DNA of 5,947 nt from an uncultured Pseudomonadota bacterium (lineage in GTDB: Bacteria > Pseudomonadota > Gammaproteobacteria > Steroidobacterales > Steroidobacteraceae): assembly GCA_903890265.1 (NCBI GenBank), contig CAITAM010000383.1, forward strand, positions 1-5,947, given 5' to 3'. A program made the translations under genes and the position numbers. Each line of letters begins with the position of its first letter. The stretch's first letter is position 1. The notes beneath the pieces are model-generated. The model ran no database searches. It was not told the DNA's origin and was given only the letters and a program-made list of their open reading frames with translations. Shown here in pieces: positions 5,846 to 5,947 of the stretch.

Positions 5846-5947
5846 ATGACCGACCGCCAGCGCTCGATCCCGTTCGTGATGCTCCTGCTGACGGTGACGG
5901 CGAGCGTCGTTGCCCAAACGCCCGGTGGCCTCAGGCGGTACGTGACC
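5846..5947 (+). CDS. N-terminus of an exported protein, cut by the window edge
   Basis: Only the first 34 codons are inside the window. They read as a Sec-type signal peptide: a charged start (MTDRQR), a hydrophobic core (about residues 8-23, IPFVMLLLTVTASVVA) and a likely signal peptidase I site after SVVA, leaving a mature protein that starts QTPGG. There is no Cys at the cleavage point, so a lipoprotein is unlikely. AAGGA seven bases upstream supports the start. The product should be periplasmic, outer-membrane or secreted, but nothing after the signal identifies a family. It is divergent from the kinase operon; shared regulation is possible but not shown. Confidence 0.7.
   Translation, partial: MTDRQRSIPFVMLLLTVTASVVAQTPGGLRRYVT

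Overview
This 5,947-base window of very GC-rich DNA looks like a stretch of bacterial chromosome. Proteobacteria fit best, perhaps a gammaproteobacterium, judging from the transporter type and the CHASE4 kinase / REC-GGDEF-EAL pair. That placement is inference; no rRNA or tRNA is present to anchor it. I see no insertion sequence, phage gene, CRISPR array or integration site, and the four genes look like native chromosomal genes.

Layout from left to right. (1) Positions 1-113 are a leader with small dyads and a clear ribosome binding site. (2) Positions 114-1409 on the plus strand encode a divergent Nramp-type metal-ion transporter whose metal-site and proton-path residues differ from classical MntH/DMT1. 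(3) Positions 1410-1519 lie between two converging genes and hold a strong hairpin with an alternative pairing partner. (4) Positions 1520-5355 on the minus strand form a two-gene operon: a membrane histidine kinase with a CHASE4 sensor is transcribed first, and a REC-GGDEF-EAL response regulator follows, joined to it by a four-base ATGA stop/start overlap. (5) Positions 5356-5845 are a divergent intergenic region of about 490 bases with several short dyads but no convincing gene. (6) Positions 5846-5947 on the plus strand are the first 34 codons of a gene for an exported protein, cut by the window edge.

The kinase/regulator pair should act as one unit. An extracytoplasmic cue is sensed by CHASE4, passed through HAMP to an unusual ALHNLGN-type H-box, and relayed to the receiver domain of a regulator that carries both a cyclic-di-GMP synthase domain and a cyclic-di-GMP phosphodiesterase domain, both with their key residues. 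The transporter converges on this operon from the other side and has no evident functional link to it.

Nothing here is clearly an undescribed system. The points most worth a second look are an in-frame hexanucleotide microsatellite encoding a Ser-Ala tail on the kinase just before the regulator's start codon, an insertion of about 13 residues separating the RxxD motif from GGDEF, the Asn next to the predicted phospho-accepting His of the kinase, and the altered ion site of the transporter.
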